A stretch of DNA of 64,000 bases from Pseudomonadota bacterium (GTDB lineage Bacteria > Pseudomonadota > Gammaproteobacteria > Steroidobacterales > Steroidobacteraceae). The notes below the pieces were generated by a model that saw only the letters and a program-made list of their open reading frames with translations, did not search any database and was not told where the DNA came from. Location: positions 17,730 to 81,729 of the forward strand of contig JAKBWB010000015.1 of NCBI GenBank assembly GCA_021843755.1, in the 5' to 3' direction. Made by a program: the position numbers and the translations under genes. Below, piece after piece: positions 1 to 11,571 of this stretch. Every line of letters begins with the position of its first letter. Positions within the stretch are counted from its first letter, which is position 1.

Positions 1-918
1 CTCGGCTGGCCGCTCGATACCCGCACCTACGGCGGCGGCTTCATCTATCACCTCGATCACGACCGGGTGTATGTCGGGTTCGTCGTCGGGCTCGATTACC
101 GCGACCCGCGCTTCTCGCCATTCGAGGCGTTCCAGCAGTTCAAGCATCACCCGGCGGTCAGGCCCTTGCTCGAGGGCGGCGAGATCCTGGCTGCGGGCGC
201 GCGCACGATCGCTGCCGGCGGATGGCAGTGCCTGCCCCGCCTGGAGATGCCCGGGGCCCTTCTGATCGGCGATGCCGCCGGCGGCGTGAACGTGCCGAAG
301 ATCAAGGGCGTCCACCAGGCGATCCGCTCGGGCATGCTGACCGCAGAGCATCTTGCCGAGACCGGCTCGCCGGCGGGCTTCGATGCGCGCTGGCGGGCAT
401 CCGCCGGCGGACGCGAGCTGCGCGCGGTACGCAATTTCAAACCCGGGTTCAACCGCGGCTTGTGGCTCGGCATGGCCAACGCCGCCCTCGAGGTCCTCAC
501 GCGGGGGCACACCCCGTGGACGCTGCGACACCGGCAAGCCGACCACGAGCGGCTGCGCCACATCGAGGACTATCGCTCGCCGCAGCGCCACTGGGTGCAG
601 CGCACACTGCCGCCCAGCGACCGCCTGGCCTCGGTGTTCCTGGCGGCGACGAGCCACGAGGAACGCCAGCCGGCGCATCTGCACGTGCGCGATCCCTCGA
701 TTTGCACCGATCGCTGCGCACGCGAATTCGACAATCCGTGCCAACGGTTCTGTCCGGCGAACGTCTATGAGATCGTCGAGGAGTCGGGCCGGCGGCGGCT
801 GCAGATCAATGCTGCCAACTGCGTGCATTGCAAGGCTTGCGACATCAAGGACCCCTACGGCATCATCGATTGGACGCCGCCGGAGGGCGGCTCCGGCCCC
901 AACTACCAGTCGCTCTAG
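1..918 (+). CDS. Electron transfer flavoprotein-ubiquinone oxidoreductase, C-terminal part
   Basis: The gene is open from base 1, so its start lies upstream of the window; 305 residues are visible. ETF-QO passes electrons from reduced ETF (fatty-acid and amino-acid oxidation) to membrane ubiquinone. The visible part holds the end of the FAD domain (GDAAGGVNVPKIKG, about residues 90-103) and the C-terminal ferredoxin-like domain. That domain has a CVHCKACDIKDP motif plus an upstream cysteine in NPCQRFCP, which together provide the ligands of the single 4Fe-4S cluster typical of this family. The ending YGIIDWTPPEGGSGPNY is also characteristic. The acetoacetyl-CoA synthetase start lies 5 bases downstream, so the two are likely cotranscribed. 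This is confident despite the truncation. Confidence 0.95.
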   Translation, partial: LGWPLDTRTYGGGFIYHLDHDRVYVGFVVGLDYRDPRFSPFEAFQQFKHHPAVRPLLEGGEILAAGARTIAAGGWQCLPRLEMPGALLIGDAAGGVNVPKIKGVHQAIRSGMLTAEHLAETGSPAGFDARWRASAGGRELRAVRNFKPGFNRGLWLGMANAALEVLTRGHTPWTLRHRQADHERLRHIEDYRSPQRHWVQRTLPPSDRLASVFLAATSHEERQPAHLHVRDPSICTDRCAREFDNPCQRFCPANVYEIVEESGRRRLQINAANCVHCKACDIKDPYGIIDWTPPEGGSGPNYQSL

Positions 919-923
919 CCACT

Positions 924-2879
<1,956 letters not shown>

Positions 2880-2892
2880 GCGGCACGGGTCC

Positions 2893-4011
2893 GTGGATCC
2901 CTCCGCCGTGCCTACGCTGCACGAGCTCTACGACCGCCAACTGCGCGCGCGCGGCTACAGCGCCGATGCCGCGCAGCTGAAAGCGGTCGGCTGCCTCGAG
3001 GACCTGCGCGGGCGGTTGGCGGCCGGCGGGCGCGCCGACGCGCAGCCGTTCGCCGCCCGCCTGCTGCGCCGCCTGAGCGCGCGCGTGTTCCGGCCGCAGC
3101 GCGGCATATACCTGTGGGGCCCCGTAGGGCGCGGCAAGACCTGGCTGATGGACCTGTTCTTCCAGAGCCTGCCGTTTCCCGAGCGGCTCCGCCGTCATTT
3201 CCACCGCTTCATGCATGACGTGCATGCCGAGCTCAATACGCTCCGGGACCGGGACGAGCCGCTCGAGATCATTGCCGAGCGCCTCGCCCGCCAGACTCGC
3301 ATCCTGTGCTTCGACGAGCTGTTCGTTGCTGACATCGCCGATGCCATGATCCTCGCCGGGCTGTTCGCAGGCCTGTTCCGGCGCGGCGTCACGCTGGTCG
3401 CGACCTCCAACGTGCCACCGCGGGAGCTGTATCGCAACGGCCTGCAGCGCCAGCGCTTCCTCCCCGCGATCGACCTGATCGAGCGCAACACCAGGGTATT
3501 GGCCGTCGACGGCCCGCGTGACTACCGCCTGCGGCAGCTGACACAGGCCGGCACCTATATCACCACCTCCGATCCCGAGGGGGAACCGCGCCTGCGCGCG
3601 CTGTTTGCCGACCTTGCGCAGCATGCGCAATGGGCCGACGGCGTGATCGAGATCAACGGCCGATCCATTCCCGTCGTTCGCCAGAGCGACAGCGCCGTGT
3701 GGTTCGACTTCCAGGCGCTGTGCGCAGGTCCGCGCAGTCAGGAAGATTACATCGAAATCGCCCGGCTATACTCGGCGGTAGTGCTCTCGGGGGTGCCGCG
3801 GCTCGACGCGGCGCACGAGGACGAGGCCCGGCGCTTCATCGCGCTGATCGACGAGCTCTACGACCGCCGTGTCAAGCTGGTGATCTGCGCAATTGGCGCG
3901 CCGCAGACACTGTATCGCGGCGAGCGGCTGCGCGGCGAGTTCCAGCGCACCGCGAGCCGACTCGTCGAGATGCAGAGCGCCGAGTACCTTGCCCGCGAGC
4001 ACATGCCCTGA
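2893..4011 (+). CDS. zapE: AFG1-family ATPase (cell division protein ZapE-like)
   Basis: 372 residues, normal for ZapE. Walker A GPVGRGKT is near residue 75, and Walker [12 protein letters not shown] near residue 136. A conserved [20 protein letters not shown] block follows, then an RFLPAI motif, all diagnostic of the AFG1/ZapE family. In E. coli ZapE is an FtsZ-associated ATPase that acts on the Z ring under stress; the mitochondrial relative AFG1/LACE1 helps degrade respiratory-chain subunits. GTG at 2893 is taken as the start; a second in-frame GTG at 2908 is an alternative. The gene begins 13 bases after the acetoacetyl-CoA synthetase stop, so it probably belongs to the same transcript. 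Confidence 0.93.
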   Translation: MDPSAVPTLHELYDRQLRARGYSADAAQLKAVGCLEDLRGRLAAGGRADAQPFAARLLRRLSARVFRPQRGIYLWGPVGRGKTWLMDLFFQSLPFPERLRRHFHRFMHDVHAELNTLRDRDEPLEIIAERLARQTRILCFDELFVADIADAMILAGLFAGLFRRGVTLVATSNVPPRELYRNGLQRQRFLPAIDLIERNTRVLAVDGPRDYRLRQLTQAGTYITTSDPEGEPRLRALFADLAQHAQWADGVIEINGRSIPVVRQSDSAVWFDFQALCAGPRSQEDYIEIARLYSAVVLSGVPRLDAAHEDEARRFIALIDELYDRRVKLVICAIGAPQTLYRGERLRGEFQRTASRLVEMQSAEYLAREHMP

Positions 4012-4053
4012 GCGGCCCGACTCGCCCGCCGGAATCTGCGCGGCCGCGGGCCG

Positions 4054-4062
4054 TGATAGACT
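4054..4062 (+). promoter_or_regulatory. Extended -10 element upstream of the UDP-sugar dehydrogenase
   Basis: TGATAGACT fits an extended -10 (TGn plus TAnnnT) and lies about 80 bases before the start codon at 4144, in the 132-base gap after zapE. No convincing -35 is seen. Assigned by eye only. Confidence 0.35.
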
Positions 4063-4143
4063 GTCTGCCCAGCGTGTGTTTCCCGGCGCCGGCGCATCTG
4101 CGGCTCGCGCCGCGCACAACTCCCGTACCCGGAGACTTTCAAC

Positions 4144-5421
4144 GTGATGAATTTGCGCAGGTGCCGCATAGGCTTGATCGGCCTGGGATATGTCGGGCTG
4201 CCGCTCGCCGTCGAGTTCGGCAAGCATTTCGATACGGTCGGCTTCGACGTCAAGCCGGACCGTATCGCCGAGTTGGAGGCCGGGCGCGACAGCACGCTCG
4301 AAGTCAGCCGGCGCGAGCTGGCCGCGGCCGAGCATCTGTCATTCACCTGCGATCCGGCGGATCTGCGCCGCTGCCGCGTCTTCATCGTCACGGTACCGAC
4401 GCCCATCGATATCTACAAGCGCCCGGATTTGAGCCCGCTCATCGCCGCGAGCGTCGCCGTCGGCAAGGTGCTGAAGAAGGGCGATGTGGTCGTTTACGAG
4501 TCGACCGTGTATCCCGGGTGCACGGAGGAAGTCTGCGTGCCCATACTCGCGCGCGAATCCGGGCTGCGCCTCAATGACGGATTCTTCGTCGGCTACAGTC
4601 CCGAGCGCATCAACCCCGGCGACAAGGAGCATCGCCTGACGACCATCAAGAAGGTCACCTCCGGCTCGACCCCGGCGGCGGCCGAGTTCATCGATTCGCT
4701 CTACCGGGCCATCATTACCGCCGGCACGCACCGGGCCTCGAGCATCAAGGTGGCCGAGGCGGCCAAGGTCATCGAGAACACGCAGCGCGACGTCAACATT
4801 GCGCTGATCAACGAGCTGGCGCTGATCTTCGCGCGGCTCGGCATCGACACCGAGGAAGTGCTGCAGGCGGCCGGATCGAAGTGGAATTTCCTGCCGTTCC
4901 GTCCCGGCCTCGTCGGCGGCCACTGCATCGGCGTCGACCCGTACTACCTGACGCACAAGGCACAGGAACTCGGCTATCACCCCGAGATGATCCTCGCCGG
5001 TCGCCGCCTCAACGACAACATGCCGATCTACGTCGTTACCGACATCGTCAAGCTGATGAACCGCAAGCGCATCCACACCAACGGCGCGCGCGCCCTCGTG
5101 CTCGGCATCACCTTCAAGGAGAACTGTCCCGACGTGCGCAACTCAAAGGCCGTGGACGTGGTGCGGGAGCTGCGCAAATACGGGGCGCAGGTGGACGTCC
5201 ACGACCCGTGGGCCGACCGCCGCGAATGCCTGCGCGAGTACGGACTGCGTCCGGTGAGCAGGCTGCGGCCCAACTATTACGACTTGGTCGTGCTCGCGGT
5301 CGCACACGATCAGTTCCGCAAGCTCGGCGCGGCCGCCATCCGCAAGCTGTGCCGCAGGAACCACGTGCTCTACGACATCAAGCACGCGTTTCCGGCGGCC
5401 GAGGTCGACGCCCGGCTGTGA
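4144..5421 (+). CDS. UDP-N-acetylhexosamine 6-dehydrogenase (TviB/WbpO/WbpA type)
   Basis: 425 residues. It oxidises C6 of a UDP-HexNAc to the uronate with NAD+, a precursor step for surface polysaccharide. The N-terminal Rossmann motif [11 protein letters not shown] is near residue 10. The catalytic cysteine sits in [12 protein letters not shown] (Cys261 counting from the GTG), and the C-terminal NAD-domain motif [15 protein letters not shown] is intact. These features match the UDP-GlcNAc/GalNAc group better than UDP-glucose dehydrogenase. GGAGA at 4131-4135 precedes GTG 4144 by 8 bases; the adjacent ATG at 4147 is equally possible. No glycosyltransferase, epimerase or export gene surrounds it, so it is an orphan polysaccharide gene. 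Confidence 0.9.
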   Translation: MMNLRRCRIGLIGLGYVGLPLAVEFGKHFDTVGFDVKPDRIAELEAGRDSTLEVSRRELAAAEHLSFTCDPADLRRCRVFIVTVPTPIDIYKRPDLSPLIAASVAVGKVLKKGDVVVYESTVYPGCTEEVCVPILARESGLRLNDGFFVGYSPERINPGDKEHRLTTIKKVTSGSTPAAAEFIDSLYRAIITAGTHRASSIKVAEAAKVIENTQRDVNIALINELALIFARLGIDTEEVLQAAGSKWNFLPFRPGLVGGHCIGVDPYYLTHKAQELGYHPEMILAGRRLNDNMPIYVVTDIVKLMNRKRIHTNGARALVLGITFKENCPDVRNSKAVDVVRELRKYGAQVDVHDPWADRRECLREYGLRPVSRLRPNYYDLVVLAVAHDQFRKLGAAAIRKLCRRNHVLYDIKHAFPAAEVDARL

Positions 5422-5455
5422 TCCGGCCCGCACCGGCGCCCCGCGCCGCCGACGG

Positions 5456-6508
5456 CTAGATCACGCCGCGGCGGATCTGATCGAGTTCGATGGATTCGAA
5501 CAGGGCGCGGAAGTTGCCTTCGCCGAAACCTTCGTTGCCCTTGCGTTGGATGATCTCGAAGAAGATCGGACCGATGACGTTGGTGGTGAAGATCTGCAGC
5601 AGCAGCCCCTCGCCCGCCTGCGGATTGCCGTCGATGAGGATGCGCCGGCGGCGCAGCGCCTCGAGCGGCTCGCCGTGGCAGGGCACGCGCGCCTCGATCC
5701 GCTCGTAGTACGTATCGGGGGTATCCTGAAACGCGATGCCGTGACCGCGCAATGTGTCGACCGTGCGATAAATGTCGTCGGTGGCGAGCGCGATGTGCTG
5801 AATGCCCTCGCCGTGGTATGCGCGCAGGTATTCCTCGATCTGGCTCTTCTCGTCCTGCGATTCGTTGATCGGAATGCGGATCTTGCCGCACGGACTGGTC
5901 ATGGCGCGCGAGAACAGCCCGGTGTGCCGGCCTTCGATGTCGAAATAGCGAATCTGCCGGAAATTGAACAGCTTCGCGTAGAAGCCGGCCCACTTGTCCA
6001 TGTTGCCGCGCGCGACGTTGTGCGTCAGATGATCGATCACCGTCAGCCCGGCCTCGCGTGACCCGGGAGGGGGGGCCACCGGGCGGAAATCCACGTCGTA
6101 GATCGTCTGCCCGCCATAGCGGTCCACCAGATAGATCAGCGATCCGCCGATGCCCTCGATGCACGGGATGTTGAGCTCCATCGGCCCGGCATTCTGCGGC
6201 CCGCTCGTCGCACCGAGCTCGAGGGCGCGCCGGTAGGCGTAGGCGGCATCCCTGACACGGAAGGCCATCGCACAGGCCGAAGGCCCGTGACGCTTCGCGA
6301 AGCGCTGGGCGAACGAATCCGGCTCGGCATTGATGATGAAGTTGATCGCACCCTGACCATGAAGCGTCACGTTCTTGGACCGGTGGCGGGCCCTGACCGG
6401 GAAGCCCATGCGCTCGAACAGATCGCGCAGCAGCCCGGGATCGGGCGCGGTGTATTCGACGAATTCGAAACCGTCGGTGCCCATCGGATTCTCGCCAGTC
6501 TGGCTCAT
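5456..6508 (-). CDS. hpd: 4-hydroxyphenylpyruvate dioxygenase
   Basis: 350 residues, close to the bacterial norm. It converts 4-hydroxyphenylpyruvate and O2 to homogentisate, the second step of tyrosine catabolism. Two vicinal-oxygen-chelate domains are present. The facial iron triad is visible as His160 (DHLTHN), His238 (IQHIAL) and Glu318 (FFEIIQRKG). The C-terminal FGEGNFRALFESIE segment is typical. ATG 6508 gives the normal N-terminus MSQTGENPMGT and has GGAG about 8 bases upstream. The gene is divergent from the NAD-glutamate dehydrogenase, and TATAAT boxes for both directions lie in the 107-base gap. No homogentisate dioxygenase lies nearby. Confidence 0.96.
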   Translation of the reverse strand: MSQTGENPMGTDGFEFVEYTAPDPGLLRDLFERMGFPVRARHRSKNVTLHGQGAINFIINAEPDSFAQRFAKRHGPSACAMAFRVRDAAYAYRRALELGATSGPQNAGPMELNIPCIEGIGGSLIYLVDRYGGQTIYDVDFRPVAPPPGSREAGLTVIDHLTHNVARGNMDKWAGFYAKLFNFRQIRYFDIEGRHTGLFSRAMTSPCGKIRIPINESQDEKSQIEEYLRAYHGEGIQHIALATDDIYRTVDTLRGHGIAFQDTPDTYYERIEARVPCHGEPLEALRRRRILIDGNPQAGEGLLLQIFTTNVIGPIFFEIIQRKGNEGFGEGNFRALFESIELDQIRRGVI

Positions 6509-6563
6509 CGGCAGCTCCGTGGTGCGGGCCGGGATCGGCGGCCTTTTCGTTGCGCCCGCAACT

Positions 6564-6569
6564 ATTATA
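6564..6569 (-). promoter_or_regulatory. -10 box of hpd
   Basis: The reverse strand reads TATAAT, a perfect consensus, giving a leader of about 50 bases before the hpd ATG at 6508. The -35 region is weak. Confidence 0.5.
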
Positions 6570-6598
6570 CCCTGACGACCCCGGAGTGCACAGACGTA

Positions 6599-6604
6599 TA
6601 TAAT
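6599..6604 (+). promoter_or_regulatory. -10 box of the NAD-glutamate dehydrogenase gene
   Basis: TATAAT on the forward strand ends 11 bases before the ATG at 6616. A transcript starting 6-8 bases downstream would have almost no leader, and no Shine-Dalgarno is visible. It lies 30 bases from the oppositely oriented hpd -10 box. Confidence 0.5.
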
Positions 6605-6615
6605 TGCCGCCCACC

Positions 6616-9600
6616 ATGCACGCCCCATCCTCCCCGGCCGGCGAGGGCCGGCACCTGCGCAGTATTCCTCCTGCGCGCCTCGTCCTGATCGACCGCATCG
6701 TGCGCGTCCGCCTGCCGCGCGGCGCACGGGTATCGCAGGAGTTTCTGCGCGCCTACTACCGCGGCGTGGGCGAGGAAGACCTCGCGGCACGCGCGCCGGC
6801 GTCGCTGGCGCATGCGGCACGCTGCCACCTCGAGCTCGGGCGCCGTCGCGCTCCCGGTCAATCGCTGGTGCGGATCTTCAATCCCGATCCCCGCAAGGAC
6901 GGCTTCGAAACCGCCCATACGGTAGTACAGATTGTCACCGACGACCGGCCGTTTCTGATCGATTCGATCAGTCTGGCATTCGCGCGCGCCGGTCTCGCCG
7001 TGCACGTGATCGTGCACCCGGTGCTCGACATCCGCCGCGACTCCCGCGGGATACTGACGGGCATCGGCGCGCAGGGCGCGCGCCCTGCGCGCATCGAGTC
7101 CTGGGAGATGTTCGAAATCGATCGGCGGACCGATCCGCAGACGCTCGAGCGCCTGCGCCGCGACATCGACTCGACGCTGCGCGACGTGCGCCTCGCCGTG
7201 GACGACTGGACGGCGATGCGTGAGCGCGTTCAAGCCGTCATCGCCGATCTCGATCACCGGCGCCCGCCCTTGCCGAGCGAGGAGATCTCCGAGGCGCGCC
7301 AACTGCTGCAGTGGATGGAAGAGCGCAATTTCGTCTTCCTCGGCTATCGCCAATACCTGCTCCAGCGCGGCGCTCGAAAGGATCTGCTGAAATCTCAGCC
7401 CCGCACCGGCCTCGGCATCCTGCGCGCCGCGGCGGGCATGCGCCGGCCGACCATGACCGAACTGCGCGGGGAGATCCGCGAGCGCGCCCGCGAGCACGAG
7501 CTGCTGGTGCTGACCAAGGCCAACTCCATGGCCACCGTGCACCGCTCGGAGTACCTCGATTACGTCGGCGTGAAGACCTTCGATGCGCGCGGCGAAGTCG
7601 ACGGCGAGCATCGGTTTCTCGGCCTGTGGACCTCCACCGCCTACCACCGCAGCCCGCGCGACATCCCGGTGTTGCGCCTGAAGGTCGCACGGGTCATACA
7701 ATATTTCGGACTCGATCCGCAGAGCCACGACGGCAAGGCCGTGCTCAACGTGCTCGAGACGTATCCGCGCGATGAGCTCTTCCAGGCCAACACGCGCGAT
7801 CTGGTCCGCATCTGCCGGGGCGTCGTCAACCTGTACGAGCGGCGCACCGTGCGCCTGCTCGCGCGGCGCGATCCGTATCACCGGTTCTTCTCATGCCTCG
7901 TCTACGTTCCGCGCGACCGTTACAACACCGACGTGCGCGAGCGCATCGAGCGGATCGTGCTCGAGGGCTTCGGCGGGACCTCGGTCGAAAGTCAGGTACA
8001 GATCTCCAGCTCCAGTCATGCGCGCGTGCACGTCGTGGTGCGCACCGTGCCCGGCGAGCAACACAAGACCGACGTGCTCGCGATCGAGCGGAAGATCTCC
8101 GCCGCGACCCTCACATGGAGCGATCATCTGCACGACGTGCTGGTCGCGCGCAACGGCGAGGCGGAAGGCCTGGCGCTCGCCGAGCGTTATCGGCACACGT
8201 TCCCCCTGGCCTACGAAGAGAACGTGACCGCGGCCGAGGCGCTCGCCGACATCGCGGATCTGGAGCGGCTGCGCGCCGCGCCCCGGGAGCGCTGCGTGAG
8301 CCTGCACCGCAAGCCGGGCCAGGCCGCTGCGCAGATGCACCTGAAGATCGTCAAGCTCGGCGAACCGGTATCGATCTCCGATCTGTTGCCGATGCTGGAG
8401 AATTTCGGACTGCGCGTCATCGCGGAGCGACCCTACGAGCTTGCCTGGCCGCACGGCGGCATCGCCTGGATCCAGGACTTCGAACTCGAGCATCGCGACG
8501 GCCGCGCCGTCGACCTGCCGCGCGTCGAAGCGCGCTTCAAGGAGGCGCTCGCAGCCGGCTGGGACGGCATGGCGGAGAATGACGGCTTCAACCGCCTGCT
8601 GTTCACCGCCGATCTCACCGCGCGCCAGATTCTGGTGCTGCGCGCCTATTGCCGCTATCTGCTGCAGACCGGCGTGCCGTTCAGTCAGAGTTACATGGAG
8701 CGCACGCTCGGGGCGAATCCGGGCATCGCCGCGGAGCTGGTGCGCCTGTTCGAGGCACGCTTCGATCCGGATCGCCCGCGCGGCAACTCGGAGCGCGGGC
8801 GGACCGCCGAGCAGATCGGGAAGCGCATCCGCGCCGGACTCGAATCGGTCAGCAGCCTGGATGAGGACCGTATCCTGCGCGCGTATCTGACCCTGGTGAA
8901 CGCCACGCTGCGCACCAATCACTTCCGCCGCGATACCGCGGGGGCTCCCCTGCCCTATCTGTCGTTCAAACTCGATCCTGCGGCCATTGCCGACCTGCCG
9001 CTGCCGCGGCCGAAGTACGAGATCTTCGTCTACAGCCCGCGCGTCGAGGGCGTGCACCTGCGCATGGGAGAGGTGGCCCGCGGGGGCATACGCTGGTCTG
9101 ACCGGCGCGAGGACTTCCGCACCGAGATCCTCGGTCTGATGAAGGCGCAGAACGTCAAGAACACCCTGATCGTGCCGGTCGGAGCCAAGGGAGGCTTCGT
9201 GCCGAAGTGCCTCCCGCAGGCGGGCCGGGAGGAGATTCAGACCGAGGTAACCGCCTGCTACCGGACTTTCATCCAGGGCCTGCTCGATCTGACCGACAAC
9301 ATCGTCGCCGGCCGCATCGTTGCGCCGCCCCGGGTGGTCCGCCGCGATGGCGATGATCCTTACCTGGTGGTGGCCGCGGACAAAGGCACCGCGACCTTCT
9401 CCGACACGGCCAACGGCATTGCGGCCGAATACGGCTTCTGGCTCGGTGATGCGTTCGCCTCCGGCGGCTCGGCGGGCTACGACCACAAGGGGCTCGGCAT
9501 CACCGCGCGCGGCGCCTGGGAGTGCGTCAAGCGCCACTTCCGCGAGCTCGGTCGCGACATTCAAAAGGAGGAATTCACCGTTGCCGGCATCGGCGACATG

Positions 9601-11463
9601 TCCGGAGACGTGTTCGGCAACGGCATGCTGCTCTCCCGGCACATCCTCCTGCAGGCGGCCTTCGATCACCGGCATATCTTCCTCGATCCCAAGCCCGATG
9701 CGGCCGTGAGCTTCGCGGAGCGGCAGCGGCTGTTCGCGCTGCCGCGCTCGAGCTGGGACGACTATGACCGCAAGCGCATCTCGGCCGGCGGCGGTGTGTT
9801 TCCCCGCAGCGCCAAATCCATCATGCTCTCGCCGCAGGCCCGCGCCCTGCTCGGGCTGGAGGGCGCCTCGGCCGCGCCCGTCGAGGTCATCCGCGCGATT
9901 CTGCGCCTGCCGGTCGACCTGCTCTGGAACGGCGGCATCGGCACTTACGTCAAGGCGACCCAGGAATCCAACGCGGAAGTCGGCGACCGCGCCAACGACG
10001 TGCTGCGCATCAACGGCCGGGAGCTGCGCGCCCGGGTCGCGGGCGAAGGCGGCAACCTCGGCTTCACCCAGCGCGGACGCGTGGAATACGCCCGCAGCGG
10101 CGGCCGGCTCAACACCGATTTCATCGACAACTCCGCCGGCGTCAACACCTCGGACGTCGAAGTCAACCTGAAGATCCTGCTCAATCCGCTGGTACACGCC
10201 GGCAAGCTGTCGCTTGCCGCGCGCAACCGGCTGCTCGCGCGCATGTCGGACGAGGTCAGCGCGCTGGTGTTGCGCAACAACTACCTGCAGAGCCAGGCGA
10301 TCAGTACGCTCGAACAGCAGAGCAAGGCGCGGCTGGCGGAGTTTCAGCATCTGATCCGCCTGCTCGAGCGCGCCGGCGGTCTGAATCGGTCCCTGGAGTT
10401 CCTGCCGAGCGACGAGGAGATCGGCGAGCGGCGCAAGAGCGGCGAGGGCCTGACCCGCCCCGAGCTGTCCATTCTGCTCTCCTACAGCAAGATCTGGCTC
10501 AACAGCCACCTGCTCGATTCGGACGTGCCCGAGGACCCGTACCTCTCGAGCGAACTCGAGCGCTACTTCCCCGCGCCGGTCCGCGCACGCTTCGCGCGCG
10601 CGATCGAGCAGCACCGGCTGCGCCGCCAGATCATCGCCACCGCGACGGCCAACGGCTTGATCAACCGGATGGGCCCCACATTCGTACTGCGCGCGCAGGA
10701 AGACACCGGCGCCGAGCCGGCGCAGATCGCCCGCGCCTACTCCGCCGCCCGGGAGATCTTCCAGATGCGCGACCTCTGGGAGGACATCGAAGCGCTCGAC
10801 AATCACGCGCCGGCGAAGATCCAGTACCTTGCGGCATTCGAGACCAGCCGCCTGCTGCGCCATGCGACATATTGGCTGCTCGCGCACCGGCCGGCCCTCA
10901 AAGTCGCCACGGCGGTCGGGGAGTTCCGCGCCGCCGTACACGAGATCGGCGCGCACCTTCCGCAGGTACTGAGCGGCGCGTGGCGCGCGCACTTCGATTC
11001 GAGCCGGGCCCAGCTGGCCAAGGCGGGGCTGCCGCATGTGCTGGCCGAGCGCCTGGCGAGCCTCGAGTCCCACAATGCTTCGCTCGATATCGCGGAGATC
11101 GCGGCGGTCCACGCCAGGACGATCGCGGAAACGGCCCGCATCTACTTCGAGGTAGGAGCTCGCACCGGCATCGACTGGCTGCGTGAGCAGATCGAACGAC
11201 TGTCGGTCGAGGGTCCGTGGCAGGCCAGCGCTCGAACCGGGGTACGCGATGCGGCGATGCGCATTCATCGAACCCTCACCGAGCGCGTGCTCACTCGGAA
11301 AGCGCGCGGCGGCGCCACCGCGCGCGTCGACGCGTGGCAACGGAGCGAAGCGCGCCGGTTCGCCCATTGGGAGCGCGCGCTCACGGAGATGCGCGCGGCC
11401 GGCGCCGCCGATTTCGCCACGCTCACCGTGGGTGTCGAGACGCTCCGCAAGCTCGCCGACTAG
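6616..11463 (+). CDS. NAD-specific glutamate dehydrogenase, large (about 180 kDa) type
   Basis: 1615 residues, matching the bacterial large NAD-GDH class. It deaminates glutamate to 2-oxoglutarate and ammonium with NAD+, a catabolic cytoplasmic enzyme. The long N-terminal regulatory region (ACT-like) is followed by the catalytic core with EVARGGIRWSDRREDFR and the lysine motif VGAKGGFVPK near residue 857. The NAD-binding domain holds AGIGDMSGDVFGNGML and WNGGIGTYVK. ATG 6616 is preferred over the TTG at 6604 because the -10 box overlaps the TTG. The 5' end appears leaderless. The gene is divergent from hpd; gpmA follows after 108 bases with its own -10 box. Confidence 0.96.
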   Translation: MHAPSSPAGEGRHLRSIPPARLVLIDRIVRVRLPRGARVSQEFLRAYYRGVGEEDLAARAPASLAHAARCHLELGRRRAPGQSLVRIFNPDPRKDGFETAHTVVQIVTDDRPFLIDSISLAFARAGLAVHVIVHPVLDIRRDSRGILTGIGAQGARPARIESWEMFEIDRRTDPQTLERLRRDIDSTLRDVRLAVDDWTAMRERVQAVIADLDHRRPPLPSEEISEARQLLQWMEERNFVFLGYRQYLLQRGARKDLLKSQPRTGLGILRAAAGMRRPTMTELRGEIRERAREHELLVLTKANSMATVHRSEYLDYVGVKTFDARGEVDGEHRFLGLWTSTAYHRSPRDIPVLRLKVARVIQYFGLDPQSHDGKAVLNVLETYPRDELFQANTRDLVRICRGVVNLYERRTVRLLARRDPYHRFFSCLVYVPRDRYNTDVRERIERIVLEGFGGTSVESQVQISSSSHARVHVVVRTVPGEQHKTDVLAIERKISAATLTWSDHLHDVLVARNGEAEGLALAERYRHTFPLAYEENVTAAEALADIADLERLRAAPRERCVSLHRKPGQAAAQMHLKIVKLGEPVSISDLLPMLENFGLRVIAERPYELAWPHGGIAWIQDFELEHRDGRAVDLPRVEARFKEALAAGWDGMAENDGFNRLLFTADLTARQILVLRAYCRYLLQTGVPFSQSYMERTLGANPGIAAELVRLFEARFDPDRPRGNSERGRTAEQIGKRIRAGLESVSSLDEDRILRAYLTLVNATLRTNHFRRDTAGAPLPYLSFKLDPAAIADLPLPRPKYEIFVYSPRVEGVHLRMGEVARGGIRWSDRREDFRTEILGLMKAQNVKNTLIVPVGAKGGFVPKCLPQAGREEIQTEVTACYRTFIQGLLDLTDNIVAGRIVAPPRVVRRDGDDPYLVVAADKGTATFSDTANGIAAEYGFWLGDAFASGGSAGYDHKGLGITARGAWECVKRHFRELGRDIQKEEFTVAGIGDMSGDVFGNGMLLSRHILLQAAFDHRHIFLDPKPDAAVSFAERQRLFALPRSSWDDYDRKRISAGGGVFPRSAKSIMLSPQARALLGLEGASAAPVEVIRAILRLPVDLLWNGGIGTYVKATQESNAEVGDRANDVLRINGRELRARVAGEGGNLGFTQRGRVEYARSGGRLNTDFIDNSAGVNTSDVEVNLKILLNPLVHAGKLSLAARNRLLARMSDEVSALVLRNNYLQSQAISTLEQQSKARLAEFQHLIRLLERAGGLNRSLEFLPSDEEIGERRKSGEGLTRPELSILLSYSKIWLNSHLLDSDVPEDPYLSSELERYFPAPVRARFARAIEQHRLRRQIIATATANGLINRMGPTFVLRAQEDTGAEPAQIARAYSAAREIFQMRDLWEDIEALDNHAPAKIQYLAAFETSRLLRHATYWLLAHRPALKVATAVGEFRAAVHEIGAHLPQVLSGAWRAHFDSSRAQLAKAGLPHVLAERLASLESHNASLDIAEIAAVHARTIAETARIYFEVGARTGIDWLREQIERLSVEGPWQASARTGVRDAAMRIHRTLTERVLTRKARGGATARVDAWQRSEARRFAHWERALTEMRAAGAADFATLTVGVETLRKLAD

Positions 11464-11473
11464 CGCACTTCGC

Positions 11474-11479
11474 TATACT
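11474..11479 (+). promoter_or_regulatory. -10 box upstream of gpmA
   Basis: TATACT lies 93 bases before the gpmA ATG, just after the glutamate dehydrogenase stop. No clear -35 is visible. Confidence 0.35.
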
Positions 11480-11571
11480 CGAGTGCCTGTGCGGCCGGTA
11501 AGCGCCGCGGGGCCGCCGTTGTTCGCATGCGCGCCCCGGCGATCGGTCCACGTCACGATGGAGGTACCCAC

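Noticed and set aside
7891..11367. Very long open frame on the reverse strand opposite the NAD-glutamate dehydrogenase gene
   Set aside because: High-GC third-position effect; the forward frame has full family motifs and the reverse product has none.
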